Part shown: positions 1 to 8,601 of the stretch, piece by piece | Layout of the letters: each line of letters begins with the position of its first letter | Position numbering within the stretch: the first letter of the stretch is position 1 | From: Alphaproteobacteria bacterium | Lineage (GTDB): Bacteria; Pseudomonadota; Alphaproteobacteria; Micropepsales; Micropepsaceae | Length of the DNA stretch: 24,892 nucleotides | NCBI GenBank assembly: GCA_003131925.1 | Contig: PKWC01000111.1 | Coordinates: 1 to 24,892, forward strand | Direction: 5' to 3' | Position numbers and translations under genes: made by a program | The notes under the pieces: generated by a model | The model's input: only the letters and a program-made list of their open reading frames with translations | Database searches by the model: none | What the model was told of the DNA's origin: nothing

Positions 1-1
1 C

Positions 2-508
2 GACGCCGCCGCCGCGCTGCAAGGACTCGCAAGTGTCGACGATGTGACTCTCTCTGTTGCGGAGACAGATGGTCTTCCGCCGATCGTCGGCGACCGGGAC
101 GAACTGATTCAGCTTTTTCAGAACCTCATGCACAATGCGATCAAGTACGGGCGCCGGGGCGGTCATGTCTCGATCGCGTTATCGCCGGCCTCCGCTCCCG
201 TGACTCCGCCTGGACGCCACAGCGCCGAGGCGTTCATCGCAATCGCGGTGAAGGATGACGGAGAAGGCATTCCCCGCGAGTTTATTCCCCGGCTCACCGA
301 ACGTTTCTACCGCGTCGATGTCCGGCGAAGCCGGGAGCGCGGCGGAACGGGGCTTGGCCTGGCCATCGTCAAGCACATCGTCAACCGTCATCACGGCAGG
401 CTGCTGATCGACAGCGTGGCGGGAGAAGGCAGCACATTTACCGTCCTGTTGCCCGCCGCAACGGCAACAACGCGCGAATTCGCTCACGCCGTCACGGAAA
501 TGATATAA
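2..508 (+). CDS. phoR: Sensor histidine kinase, PhoR-type, C-terminal part (5' end outside window)
   Basis: This frame is open from base 2 of the window, so it is the 3' end of a larger gene; an in-frame GTG at 44 is not a credible start because it lies inside the catalytic domain. What is visible is a HATPase_c domain: N-box with LIQLFQNLMHNAIKYG, G1 box DDGEGIP, F-box-like RFYRVD, and G2 box GGTGLGLAIVKHIVNRHHG. The dimerisation/phosphoacceptor domain lies upstream and cannot be seen. The name PhoR rests on context: phoU and phoB follow on the same strand, and the RFYRVD and HIVNRHHGRL wording is usual for PhoR. The kinase would phosphorylate PhoB under phosphate limitation. About 100 bases separate it from phoU. 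An unrelated OmpR-family partner kinase is the alternative. Confidence 0.85.
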   Translation, partial: DAAAALQGLASVDDVTLSVAETDGLPPIVGDRDELIQLFQNLMHNAIKYGRRGGHVSIALSPASAPVTPPGRHSAEAFIAIAVKDDGEGIPREFIPRLTERFYRVDVRRSRERGGTGLGLAIVKHIVNRHHGRLLIDSVAGEGSTFTVLLPAATATTREFAHAVTEMI

Positions 509-608
509 ATTCGTCACATAGGCGTGTCGGATAGTGGACTACGCAAGGCTGTGTTGCGGCGTGCGATGCGATTCGGGGTCGAAAGCCGGAGTAGTGAGCG
601 AGGAACGG

Positions 609-1325
609 ATGAGCGAGCACACGGTAAGGGCTTTCAGCGAGCAGCTCGAGAGCCTCGCGACCGGAGTCGCCCAGATGGGCGGCTTGGCCGAAGCGCAGTT
701 CACTGAGGCGATCGAAGCCATCGGCAAGCGGGACATGTCTCTTGCGGAGGCGGCCATTGCCGGGGATCCGCGCATCGACCAGCTGCAGCAGTCGATCGAG
801 GAACGGGCGGTCAAAGTGCTCGCTTTGCGACAGCCCATGGCGATCGACCTGCGGGACACGCTCGCGGCTATCAAGATTGCGAGCGAACTCGAACGCGTTG
901 GCGATCTTGCCAAGAACATCGCCAAACGCGCGCTGGTGCTGAACCGGGAACCCCCCATCCGCCTCACCTCGAGTCTCGCCCGCATGGGAAAGGTGACGCT
1001 GGGACAGCTCAAGCTCGTCCTCGACTCCTATTCGGACCGCGATGCGGTGGGCGCCGAGGCGGTTTGGCGCCAGGACAACGAGATCGACGAAATCTACAAT
1101 AGTCTCTTCCGCGAGCTGCTCACGTACATGATGGAGGACCCGCGCACGATCGGGCTGTGCACGCATCTGCTCTTCGTTGCCAAGAACATCGAGCGCTGCG
1201 GCGATCACGCGACCAACATCGCCGAGACCGTCTATCACATGGTTAGCGGCGGCCATCTCGCCAGCGAGCGCCCAAAAGCGGACATAACGTCCTCTACGAG
1301 CGTGCCCTTCGAGCGTAAGGCATGA
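609..1325 (+). CDS. phoU: Phosphate signalling regulator PhoU
   Basis: The 238-residue product is the usual PhoU size and consists of two homologous three-helix PhoU domains. Each carries the metal-binding type motif: ASELERVGDLAKNIAKRA in the first half and AKNIERCGDHATNIAE in the second (E/D-R-x-G-D-x-x-x-N-I). PhoU is a cytoplasmic protein that links the Pst transporter to PhoR and keeps the Pho regulon off when phosphate is plentiful. ATG 609 is chosen because the AGGA at 601-604 precedes it and the product then starts MSEHTVRAF, typical of the family; an in-frame GTG at 594 is a possible alternative. The stop overlaps the phoB start as ATGA (1322-1325), so the two are translationally coupled. 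Confidence 0.95.
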   Translation: MSEHTVRAFSEQLESLATGVAQMGGLAEAQFTEAIEAIGKRDMSLAEAAIAGDPRIDQLQQSIEERAVKVLALRQPMAIDLRDTLAAIKIASELERVGDLAKNIAKRALVLNREPPIRLTSSLARMGKVTLGQLKLVLDSYSDRDAVGAEAVWRQDNEIDEIYNSLFRELLTYMMEDPRTIGLCTHLLFVAKNIERCGDHATNIAETVYHMVSGGHLASERPKADITSSTSVPFERKA

Positions 1326-2023
1326 TGCTGAAACCGACTGTGCTCGTCGCCGAAGACGAAGGCGCGCTCATCACGCTCCTGCGCTACAATTTGGAGCGCG
1401 AGGGCTACCGGGTGCTCGAGGCGCTGAACGGCGAGGAGGCGATACTTGTCGCCAACGAGCAGCAGCCCGACCTCGTACTGCTCGACTGGATGCTGCCCCA
1501 GCTATCGGGCATCGAAGTGTGCCGCCGGCTGCGCAGTCGCCAGGAAACCCGCAACGTTCCGATCATCATGCTGACGGCGCGCGGGGAGGAGACGGACCGT
1601 ATTCGCGGCCTCGACACGGGGGCCGACGACTACATTACCAAGCCGTTTTCGATGACCGAATTGCTGGCCCGGCTGCGCGCCGTGATGCGCCGCATCCGTC
1701 CAAGCCTGGCGGAAGATGTGGTGCGCGTGGGAGACATCGAGATGGATCGCGCCGCTCACCGCGTGCGTCGCGCGGGCCAAGACGTGCATCTCGGTCCCAC
1801 GGAATTCAAGCTGCTCGATCACCTCATCCAGCATCCGGGCCGCGTCTTCAGCCGCGAGCAATTGCTCGACACGATCTGGGGATCGGACGTCTATGTCGAA
1901 GCGCGAACGGTCGATGTCCATGTCGGCCGACTGCGCAAGGCGCTGAACGGCATCGGAGAACGCGACCCCATACGCACGGTGCGCTCAGCCGGCTACGCGC
2001 TCGACGACACGTTCGCGGCCTGA
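1322..2023 (+). CDS. phoB: Phosphate regulon response regulator PhoB
   Basis: The 233-residue product is an OmpR/PhoB-class transcription factor. The receiver domain fills roughly residues 1-125: acidic residues E11 and D12, phosphoacceptor D55 in LLDWMLP, T85 in IIMLTARG, and K107 in YITKPF. A winged-helix DNA-binding domain follows (about 135-230), with LGPTEFKLLDHLIQHPGRVF and the recognition-helix region VDVHVGRLRKAL. LLDWMLP and GADDYITKPFS are characteristic of PhoB rather than other OmpR-class regulators. Phosphorylated PhoB activates phosphate-scavenging genes by binding Pho boxes. It starts inside the phoU stop codon (ATGA). The start could also be the second codon of the MM pair. 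It is convergent with gcrA, only 4 bases apart. Confidence 0.97.
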   Translation: MMLKPTVLVAEDEGALITLLRYNLEREGYRVLEALNGEEAILVANEQQPDLVLLDWMLPQLSGIEVCRRLRSRQETRNVPIIMLTARGEETDRIRGLDTGADDYITKPFSMTELLARLRAVMRRIRPSLAEDVVRVGDIEMDRAAHRVRRAGQDVHLGPTEFKLLDHLIQHPGRVFSREQLLDTIWGSDVYVEARTVDVHVGRLRKALNGIGERDPIRTVRSAGYALDDTFAA

Positions 2024-2027
2024 AAGC

Positions 2028-2474
2028 TCAACCGACCATGCGGCTCTTCTCCCGCCGCAGCTGCTGCGGTTGGTAGGCTTTTCGGGCATGTGCTTCGCAG
2101 TAGGGAGAGCCGGTCTTCGGCTTGCGCCCGCAGAAGTGGAATTCGTTCTCGGCCGGATCGCCGATGGGCCACCGGCACATACGGTCGTTGATCGTCAGCA
2201 CGGTGGCGAAACTGCCGTCCTCGAGCACGATAGGCTCCTCCTCGACAATCGGCGGTTGGGGGATATGGGCCCGCATCGAGAACCTCGGCGCAGCCGGAAG
2301 TCTGACGCGTTCGCTCCTTGGCGCGCTGGCCCGCCCCGCCAAGCCCAGGCGATGCACCTTCCCGATCACGGCATTCCGGCTGATCCCACCCATGACGCGC
2401 GCGATGTGGCTTGCCGACAGACCCTCTGTCCAAAGCGACTTCAGTTGTTCGATGCGATCGTCAGTCCAGCCCAT
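2028..2474 (-). CDS. gcrA: GcrA cell cycle regulator
   Basis: The 148-residue product matches GcrA at both ends. The N-terminal helix-turn-helix (residues 2-45) reads WTDDRIEQLKSLWTEGLSAS and continues to SRNAVIGKVHRLGL; the C-terminal sigma-70-interacting part (about 95-135) has MCRWPIGDP, FHFCGR and YCEAHARKAY, with C100, C115, C126 and H129 conserved-looking. In Caulobacter and relatives GcrA works with CcrM methylation at GANTC sites and binds domain 2 of sigma-70 to drive S-phase genes. The middle (50-90) is a proline-rich linker. ATG 2474 has an excellent ribosome binding site, AAGGAG six bases upstream. It is divergent from argD and convergent with phoB. The family is restricted to Alphaproteobacteria, which places the organism. 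Confidence 0.95.
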   Translation of the reverse strand: MGWTDDRIEQLKSLWTEGLSASHIARVMGGISRNAVIGKVHRLGLAGRASAPRSERVRLPAAPRFSMRAHIPQPPIVEEEPIVLEDGSFATVLTINDRMCRWPIGDPAENEFHFCGRKPKTGSPYCEAHARKAYQPQQLRREKSRMVG

Positions 2475-2605
2475 TTGGGTCTCCTTCCCCCAGAACTACC
2501 AAATATCGTAGCAAGGTACAGAGATCGCACAAGTGCTGGCATCGCGACACAGCATATTGTCCACAGAAACTGGATGGATGCCACGGGACTTGGAACGAGC
2601 TTTCC

Positions 2606-2634
2606 TTGACCGCATCCGGCACGCAGCCGATAAA
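2606..2634 (+). promoter_or_regulatory. Candidate sigma-70-type promoter of argD-argF-hslO
   Basis: TTGACC (2606-2611) and GATAAA (2629-2634) are separated by exactly 17 bases, a good housekeeping promoter arrangement. It ends about 48 bases before the TTG start of argD. The positioning agrees with translation starting at 2683 rather than at the in-frame starts upstream, which would lie before the promoter. Sequence match only; no operator was recognised. Confidence 0.5.
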
Positions 2635-2682
2635 GCGCGCCCGCTCAAACAACGCGCATTCCGCTCCAAAAAGGAGAGCGAT

Positions 2683-3879
2683 TTGATTCCGTCAGTATTG
2701 CCGACCTACAGCCGTGCCGATCTTGCCTTCGTCCGGGGGGAAGGGGCGTATCTCATCGCGGAGGATGGCACACGATACCTCGACTTCGGCGCAGGCATCG
2801 CGGTCAATGCGCTCGGTCACGCGCATCCGAAGCTCGTCGCGGCGTTGTCCGAACAGGCGTCCCGGCTGTGGCACACATCGAACCTTTATCGGGTGCCCGG
2901 CCAGGAGCGGCTGGCCCGGCGCCTGGTCGAAGCGACATTCGCCGACACGGTTTTTTTCGGCAATTCGGGGGTCGAAGCGATCGAGTGCGCGCTCAAGATG
3001 GCGCGTCGATTTCATTACGCGCGCGGAGAAGGCGAGCGCTTTCGCACGATCACCTTCGAGGGTGCGTTTCACGGCCGCACGCTGGCGGCGATCGCGGCCG
3101 GGGGGCAGCCGAAATACCTCGAAGGCTTCGGTCCTAAAGTGGAGGGTTTCGACCAGGTGCCGTTCGGCGACCTTCGCGCGGTAGACGCAGCGGTCGCACA
3201 AACTTCAGCCGCGATCCTGATCGAACCCATACAGGGCGAAGGCGGACTCTGCCCTGCAACGCCGGAATTTCTGCGCGCGTTGCGCCGTCTTTGCGATGAG
3301 CGCGGCCTGCTCCTCATCTTCGACGAAGTGCAGACCGGCGTCGGCCGCACGGGAAAGCTCTTCGCTTACGAATGGTCCGGCGTGGAGCCGGACATCATGG
3401 CGATCGCCAAGGGCATCGGTGGCGGGTTTCCGATAGGTGCCTGCCTTGCCACAGAACGCGCTGCGTCCGGCATGACGGTCGGTTCGCATGCCAGTACCTT
3501 TGGCGGCAATCCGCTCGCCATGGCCGTCGGCAATGCCGTGCTCGATGTCGTCCTTGCGCCGGAGTTCCTGCCGCGTGTCGAACGCGTCGCCAACTTTGCG
3601 CGCCAGCAGCTTGCTGCTCTTCCCTCGGAATACCCCCATATCTTCGAAGATGTACGCGGACAGGGTCTGATGCTGGGTCTGAAGATCAAGGTACCAAATA
3701 CGGCGTTCATCGACGAGTTGCGGGAGCGGAAGCTGCTTGCGGTCGCAGCGGGCGGCAATGTCGTGCGCCTTCTTCCTCCGCTGATCGTCGAGGAAGATCA
3801 CGTCCGCGAAGCCCTGCGCATTCTCGGCGAGGCGGCTGCCGCCTTTCCCGCGCGGGCGACCGAGCCGGAGGCGGCATGA
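2683..3879 (+). CDS. argD: Acetylornithine/succinyldiaminopimelate aminotransferase
   Basis: ArgD is a PLP enzyme that converts N-acetylglutamate semialdehyde to N-acetylornithine in arginine synthesis and often doubles as the DapC step of lysine synthesis. From the TTG at 2683 the product has 398 residues, the usual size, and begins IPSVLPTYSRADLAF as family members do. Supporting features: YLDFGAGIAVNALGHAHP (32-49), FGNSGVEAIE (92-101), AFHGRT (128-133), FDEVQTG with the PLP-ring aspartate D214, and the Schiff-base lysine K243 in IAKGIGGGFPIG. The TTG start is supported by AAGGAG at 2671-2676, six bases upstream, and by the promoter-like site at 2606. The frame stays open to 2533 but those extra residues look non-coding. 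The stop overlaps argF as ATGA. Confidence 0.97.
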   Translation: MIPSVLPTYSRADLAFVRGEGAYLIAEDGTRYLDFGAGIAVNALGHAHPKLVAALSEQASRLWHTSNLYRVPGQERLARRLVEATFADTVFFGNSGVEAIECALKMARRFHYARGEGERFRTITFEGAFHGRTLAAIAAGGQPKYLEGFGPKVEGFDQVPFGDLRAVDAAVAQTSAAILIEPIQGEGGLCPATPEFLRALRRLCDERGLLLIFDEVQTGVGRTGKLFAYEWSGVEPDIMAIAKGIGGGFPIGACLATERAASGMTVGSHASTFGGNPLAMAVGNAVLDVVLAPEFLPRVERVANFARQQLAALPSEYPHIFEDVRGQGLMLGLKIKVPNTAFIDELRERKLLAVAAGGNVVRLLPPLIVEEDHVREALRILGEAAAAFPARATEPEAA

Positions 3880-4823
3880 ACGCGCTGACGCGAACCGCGA
3901 CGAGACCCAGACATTTTGTCGATCTCGCCGACCTTGATACCGAAACGCTCGAAGGGCTGATCGGCGAGGCACGGCGGCGCAAGGCTGCGCGGCAGGGTCA
4001 GCCGCACGGTGCGGCCGATTCGGACAAGCCGCTCGAAGGCCGCGTGCTCGCGCTCATCTTCGACAAGCATTCGACGCGCACGCGCATCTCGTTCGACATC
4101 GCGATGCGGCAGCTGGGCGGGACCACGCTGATGATGTCCGGTGCGGAAATGCAGCTCGCCCGCGAGGAGACGATTGCAGACACGGCGCGAGTACTTTCCC
4201 GCTACCTCGACGCGGTGATGATCCGCCTACTCGACCATGAGATGGTCCGCGAGCTCGCCGACAATGCCGACATTCCCGTCATCAACGGTCTGACGAAAAT
4301 GTCCCATCCCTGCCAGGTGATGGCGGACGTGATGACGTTCGAGGAAAGAAAGGGACCCATACGCGGGCGGACGGTCGCCTGGACGGGAGACGCCAATAAC
4401 GTTCTTGCGTCATGGATTCATGCCGCGGCGCGGTTTGGATTCCGCCTCAGAGTCGCCACGCCCAGGGAGCTTGCACCTCGCGAGGGTCTTCACGATTGGG
4501 CAATGGGCGCGGGCGCCGCCGTCGAGTTCGGCGACGATCCCGAACGGGCGGTGGCCGGCGCGGACTGCGTCGTCACCGACGCGTGGGTTTCGATGGGCGA
4601 CGAAGACGCGGTCAAGCGGCACAATCTGCTGCGCGCCTATCAGGTCAACGAGAGGCTGATGTCGCGCGCGGCCAAAGACGCGATCTTCATGCATTGCCTG
4701 CCTGCGCATCGCGGCGAGGAGGTGACGAACGAAATCATCGACGGTCCGCAATCGGCGGTGTTCGACGAAGCGGAGAACCGGCTACACGCGCAGAAGGCCA
4801 TTCTCGCCTGGTGTCTCGCGTGA
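3876..4823 (+). CDS. argF: Ornithine carbamoyltransferase
   Basis: The 315-residue enzyme transfers a carbamoyl group from carbamoyl phosphate to ornithine, giving citrulline. The carbamoyl phosphate loop STRTR is at residues 66-70, HPCQ at 144-147, the ornithine-binding segment VVTDAWVSMGDE at about 232-243, and HCLPAHRG at 273-280, which includes the catalytic cysteine of the family. The SMGDE wording separates it from aspartate carbamoyltransferase. It is cytoplasmic and trimeric in the family. It overlaps argD at its start (ATGA) and hslO at its end (GTGA), so the three genes form one coupled operon. The stretch around residues 36-52 is a slightly long basic insert compared with short family members. 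Confidence 0.97.
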   Translation: MNALTRTATRPRHFVDLADLDTETLEGLIGEARRRKAARQGQPHGAADSDKPLEGRVLALIFDKHSTRTRISFDIAMRQLGGTTLMMSGAEMQLAREETIADTARVLSRYLDAVMIRLLDHEMVRELADNADIPVINGLTKMSHPCQVMADVMTFEERKGPIRGRTVAWTGDANNVLASWIHAAARFGFRLRVATPRELAPREGLHDWAMGAGAAVEFGDDPERAVAGADCVVTDAWVSMGDEDAVKRHNLLRAYQVNERLMSRAAKDAIFMHCLPAHRGEEVTNEIIDGPQSAVFDEAENRLHAQKAILAWCLA

Positions 4824-5752
4824 GCGTGGCCGAGCGGGATTACCGGCGCGCGCCGGCAGCCGATTTCGTTCTGCCGTTCGATCTGCCGCAGGCGGGCCTG
4901 CGCGGTCGATTGGTCAGGCTCGACGCCGTATCAACGCGGGCGCTCGAGGCGCAAGCCCTGCCCGAGCCTGCCGCGCGCGTCGCCGCGGAGATCTGCGTCC
5001 TCGGCACGCTCCTCGGTTCCGCACTCAAGCTCGACGGGCGGCTTACCGTGCAGACGAAGAGCGCCGGTCCGCTGGATCTGGTCGCCGCCGACTATTACGG
5101 CGCGGAGGCCGGCCGTCCCGCCGGAGTGCGCTCCTTTGCGCGGCTCGACGGGGAGCGTTTTTCTTCTCTCAGCGAAGTTCCGCCCTCGTTCGAGGCCATG
5201 GCGGGCGAGGGAGTCGTTGCGATCACGATCGAGCCGAGGCAGGGCGACCAGCGCTATCAGGGCATCGTCTCTTTGGCTCCGCAAAGCATAGCCGCCACTG
5301 CGGAGGCCTATTTCGCGCAGTCGGAACAATTGCCGACGGCGATCCGTCTCGCTGCCGCGCCCGTCTACGTGCCGGGGAAAGCCGGATCGCACTGGCTCGC
5401 CGGCGGGCTCATGCTGCAGGCCACGCCCGAGGGCCGCGTCGACGCGCATGATTGGGAACGCCTGGCCGCGTTTCTCGCGACGGTGGAGGACATGGAGTTG
5501 GTCGATGTCTCGCTGGCGGCAGAGACGCTTCTATGGCGCTTGTTCCATGAGGACGAAGTGCGCGTGCACCCGGCCGAAACCATCGCCTTCCGTTGCGATT
5601 GCGAGTCCGGACGCATCGCGTCGGTGCTGCGCTCCTATCCGCCTTCGCAGCGCGAAGGTCTGTCTGATCCCGACGGAATCGTTCGCGCGCGCTGCGAATT
5701 CTGCGGACGCGTCCACGAGATCGCGCCACTGGACCTCCAACAGCCCAACTGA
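4820..5752 (+). CDS. hslO: Redox-regulated molecular chaperone Hsp33
   Basis: Hsp33 is a cytoplasmic holdase that is switched on by oxidative unfolding of its C-terminal zinc centre. The 310-residue product has the N-terminal domain (about 15-235) and the zinc-binding C-terminus with C259-x-C261 in FRCDCESGR and C292-x-x-C295 in ARCEFCGR, the defining CxC/CxxC set. The GTG at 4820 overlaps the argF stop (GTGA); GTG 4811 and GTG 4826 are in-frame alternatives, and no strong ribosome binding site separates them. Placement after argD-argF is a recurrent alphaproteobacterial arrangement and suggests co-transcription. It ends 14 bases from the convergent gene at 5767, with no obvious terminator between them. 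Confidence 0.96.
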   Translation: MSVAERDYRRAPAADFVLPFDLPQAGLRGRLVRLDAVSTRALEAQALPEPAARVAAEICVLGTLLGSALKLDGRLTVQTKSAGPLDLVAADYYGAEAGRPAGVRSFARLDGERFSSLSEVPPSFEAMAGEGVVAITIEPRQGDQRYQGIVSLAPQSIAATAEAYFAQSEQLPTAIRLAAAPVYVPGKAGSHWLAGGLMLQATPEGRVDAHDWERLAAFLATVEDMELVDVSLAAETLLWRLFHEDEVRVHPAETIAFRCDCESGRIASVLRSYPPSQREGLSDPDGIVRARCEFCGRVHEIAPLDLQQPN

Positions 5753-5766
5753 GCGCCGCCTTTCTC

Positions 5767-8553
5767 TCAGTTCGAGGCCCCGATGGGGTGATCGGGGTAC
5801 GGCCGCGCGCCGGCAAGCCCGGTCCAAAGCACCCGGTCGTACTGCTCGGCATCGATCCGGTCTTCGCTGCTCCAGTCGTAGCCGACCGTCTTCCGCGCCC
5901 ACCACGCCGCGTCATGGGCGAAAGCGAATCCGGCATTGTCTGTGGAATTGGCGCGACGTTTTGGAATCGGCAGGGCGCTCGCGCGCAAGGCTTCCGATGG
6001 CTTGGCTGAAAAATCCCACTTCTTCTGCTTGAGATCGAAAACATCTGCCATCGGCCGCTGAGCGGCGTCGTAGATGGACAAAGGCTGAATGCCGAGTACG
6101 TCTTCGATCGTGCGCAGCATGTTCACCGTCGAAAAACGTGCAGACACGACCTGGCGTTGCCGAACAAAAGGACCCGCGACGAAAGCCGTGCTTCGATGTG
6201 CATCGACGTGATCTGGTCCGTCCTGCGCGTCGTCTTCGACGACAAAGATGAGCGTGGAATTGCGGTAGGGGCTCTTTGAAACCGCTTCGACAAGGCGGCC
6301 CACCGCGTAATCATTGTCGGCCACCTGCGCTTCCGGCGTGTCGATGCCGTCGATCGCGTGGGCGAAATCGCCGGTGTGGTCGGTCATGAAGCGGACCAGC
6401 GAGAGGTTCGGCAGGTTTCTGTGCGCGACGAATTGCCGGAATTCGCGCTCCCATTCGCGCTCCCGGTAGAAGTCCGGCAGCTTGAGGTCGAAGCCGCGAA
6501 AATACGGATCCGTTCGGCCCGTCAGCGCCGTGTCGGCCGCATAGGCAATGACGGTTTTTGTCGAAGCCGGGTCGCGCAGGACGGGCAGCGGATGCGGATC
6601 GTCTTGCTCGTAGCGCTCCGTATCGCAGTGAAATCCATAATTGCGCACCGAAAGGCCCGCTTTGATCGCTGCATCCCAGAGGTGACCGTGACCCGCCACG
6701 CCATCGGCACTGTCGGGCGCCGCGACATCCGCAGGTCCTGGCAGCAGGTCCGGATCATCGGGTGTTGCCTCGTTTGCAGCGCGGCGATCTGCCGGCGCCG
6801 CGAGCGCGACATTGATGTTCCGGTTGGTGCCTTCGACATCGTAGCTCTGGCCCCGCTCGGCATATTGCAGAGGAATCGATCTGACGCCCACATCGGTTTC
6901 GCGGGCCGCCGTGCTCCATGGCCAGCCATTGCCGCTCACCTCGCCCGTGTCGAAGAAATTGTCGAGCGTCACGAAACGCCTGGCGAGAGCGTGCTGGTTG
7001 GGCGTAATTGCGGCGCCGAAGAGAGCAAGATCGGCATCGCCGTTGCCGCGGCCCAGGTCTCCCAGGACCTGATCGTAGGTTCGGTTTTCCTTGACGATGT
7101 AGATCACGTGATGGATGCGTCGCCGCAGCGCGGCCATCAGAGTCTCGTCATTCGCATCCGGGTGTTCGCGAAAGCCATTGTTGGCAGCAACGGTTGCGGT
7201 GAGCGCGGGATAATCCTCGGCGCGCGGCGCGGGAAGAGAAAGAAAGCCTGCTTTCGAAAGCTGCAGAATGTAACCATTGCGAGCCAGGCACGCCGCAGTG
7301 CGGGAACGCACCGGGCTCGCATGCGAGCAGCCGTTTGGGTGGGGGCCGGTTTCGCTGCGGGCATTGACGACGTAAAGCATGGCGCCCGCTGCGGCGACGC
7401 CGGTGGGATACCAGCCCGTCGGCACCAAAGCTGCGACATGGTGAGGCGAAGCGCCGTCCAGGGGAATGATGGCCAGAGCGTTCAACCCGCCATCGGTCGC
7501 ATAGAGCGTATTTCCGTCCGGTGACAGCGCCAGACTGTTTGGCGAGGCGCCGCGAAACTTCTGCGCCCCGGAAAACGTCGCGCCGGGGCCGGCCGCGTCG
7601 ATTGTCTCGCGGACGGTGTCGGTTGCGGTATCGACGACCGCGACGAGATCGGAATTGTCGGCCGCCACAAAGAGGAGGCTTCCATCGGCGTTCAGGACCA
7701 TCCGATTGGGCGTTCCCGAAACCTTGATGCGGGAGACTACGCGCGGCACGGTCGAAGCCAGGTCGACGGCAACGATCTCGCGATCGCGCTGGCTGGAGAC
7801 ATAGGCCTTGTCGTTGCCCCTGATCGCGACCCAATCGGGATATTCTCCGCCCGCAGTGCCCGATTTTGCCGGATCGCTTTTCCCCGGACGAAGATCGAGT
7901 TCGCCCGTCACGAGTCGCTTTCGCGCATCTACGATCGTGATGGCGTCGTTCTGGCGGTCTGCGATGACGATCTTTCCGCCGTCGGCCGAGACGGCCAATC
8001 CGGCCGCGCTTGGCTTCATGCCAATCCCCAGGCCACGCGCGTGCCCAAGCGCAACGGGGGGACCATCTTCGGCCCACTTCCCGTCCTTGCGCGCAAAAAT
8101 GTGCAGGTCGTCGTCGACGCCGCCTGACACGTAGAGGTTCACGTCATCGGCAGAGAATGCGATTCCGGAATCCGTATTGGGAATCTGCAATATCTGTGTC
8201 TGCCGCGGCGTTCCGCCGGCGATGTCGAAGAAAAAAACATACTCGTTGGAGGCCGCAGGATCGACACGGCCGCGAGGACCGGAGACTCGATTGAAGCCGC
8301 TGGTCAGGATTGCAAGTGTCTTTCTATCATGGGTCGCGATGACGGTTGCCGCCTGACCTGCTCGATGATCGGGATAGGCGGCGAGACCCGGATCCAAATC
8401 CTGGAACAGAGAACCGTTCGCCTCCCGCGGCGTCAGAAACTGACCGGTCGGAATCCACTGCGGAGCGGAAGCCTGGCCGCCGGACGCTGGCTGCGCAAAC
8501 AGCATGAGCGGCAGGAGGATGGGCCAGAGACGCTTGTGGAGCGGTGCGATCAC
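5767..8553 (-). CDS. Secreted YVTN beta-propeller / phosphoesterase-domain fusion protein
   Basis: From GTG 8553 the product has 928 residues. Residues 1-25 are a signal peptide (basic HKR, hydrophobic core LWPILLPLMLF, ending near PASG). Residues about 30-435 are a beta-propeller with repeated blades such as GLAVSADGGKIVIADRQND, RMVLNADGSLLFVAADNSD and SLALSPDGNTLYATDGG. Residues about 480-840 resemble the phosphoesterase family that includes acid phosphatases and phospholipase C (VIYIVKENRTYDQVLGD at about 484-500, and EDDAQDGPDHVDAHRS). It should act in the periplasm or outside the cell; the substrate is unknown. The frame stays open to 8655, but GTG 8553 is preferred because GGAG lies eight bases upstream and the signal peptide starts there. 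A palindrome at 8602-8622 sits in its leader region. Confidence 0.86.
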   Translation of the reverse strand: MIAPLHKRLWPILLPLMLFAQPASGGQASAPQWIPTGQFLTPREANGSLFQDLDPGLAAYPDHRAGQAATVIATHDRKTLAILTSGFNRVSGPRGRVDPAASNEYVFFFDIAGGTPRQTQILQIPNTDSGIAFSADDVNLYVSGGVDDDLHIFARKDGKWAEDGPPVALGHARGLGIGMKPSAAGLAVSADGGKIVIADRQNDAITIVDARKRLVTGELDLRPGKSDPAKSGTAGGEYPDWVAIRGNDKAYVSSQRDREIVAVDLASTVPRVVSRIKVSGTPNRMVLNADGSLLFVAADNSDLVAVVDTATDTVRETIDAAGPGATFSGAQKFRGASPNSLALSPDGNTLYATDGGLNALAIIPLDGASPHHVAALVPTGWYPTGVAAAGAMLYVVNARSETGPHPNGCSHASPVRSRTAACLARNGYILQLSKAGFLSLPAPRAEDYPALTATVAANNGFREHPDANDETLMAALRRRIHHVIYIVKENRTYDQVLGDLGRGNGDADLALFGAAITPNQHALARRFVTLDNFFDTGEVSGNGWPWSTAARETDVGVRSIPLQYAERGQSYDVEGTNRNINVALAAPADRRAANEATPDDPDLLPGPADVAAPDSADGVAGHGHLWDAAIKAGLSVRNYGFHCDTERYEQDDPHPLPVLRDPASTKTVIAYAADTALTGRTDPYFRGFDLKLPDFYREREWEREFRQFVAHRNLPNLSLVRFMTDHTGDFAHAIDGIDTPEAQVADNDYAVGRLVEAVSKSPYRNSTLIFVVEDDAQDGPDHVDAHRSTAFVAGPFVRQRQVVSARFSTVNMLRTIEDVLGIQPLSIYDAAQRPMADVFDLKQKKWDFSAKPSEALRASALPIPKRRANSTDNAGFAFAHDAAWWARKTVGYDWSSEDRIDAEQYDRVLWTGLAGARPYPDHPIGASN

Positions 8554-8601
8554 GGAAGTTTCTCCCCCGGTGGATATTGATCCCAAAGCATGCCTTTCCC
8601 A

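Noticed and set aside
509..545. Pho-box-like pair of imperfect direct repeats (TCGTCAC, GCGTGTC) ahead of phoU
   Set aside because: The four-base spacing fits, but each half matches CTGTCAT poorly, so it is not supported as a PhoB site.
4412..4819. N-terminal extension of hslO across argF
   Set aside because: The extra residues are arginine-rich shadow translation of argF; Hsp33 length fits a start at 4820.
3372..4823. Long frame extending argF upstream through argD
   Set aside because: The added N-terminal part is out-of-frame argD; the ATGA overlap and family length place the argF start at 3876.
5753..5766. Bidirectional terminator between convergent hslO and phosphoesterase genes
   Set aside because: Only 14 bases separate the stops and no stem-loop with a T tract is visible.
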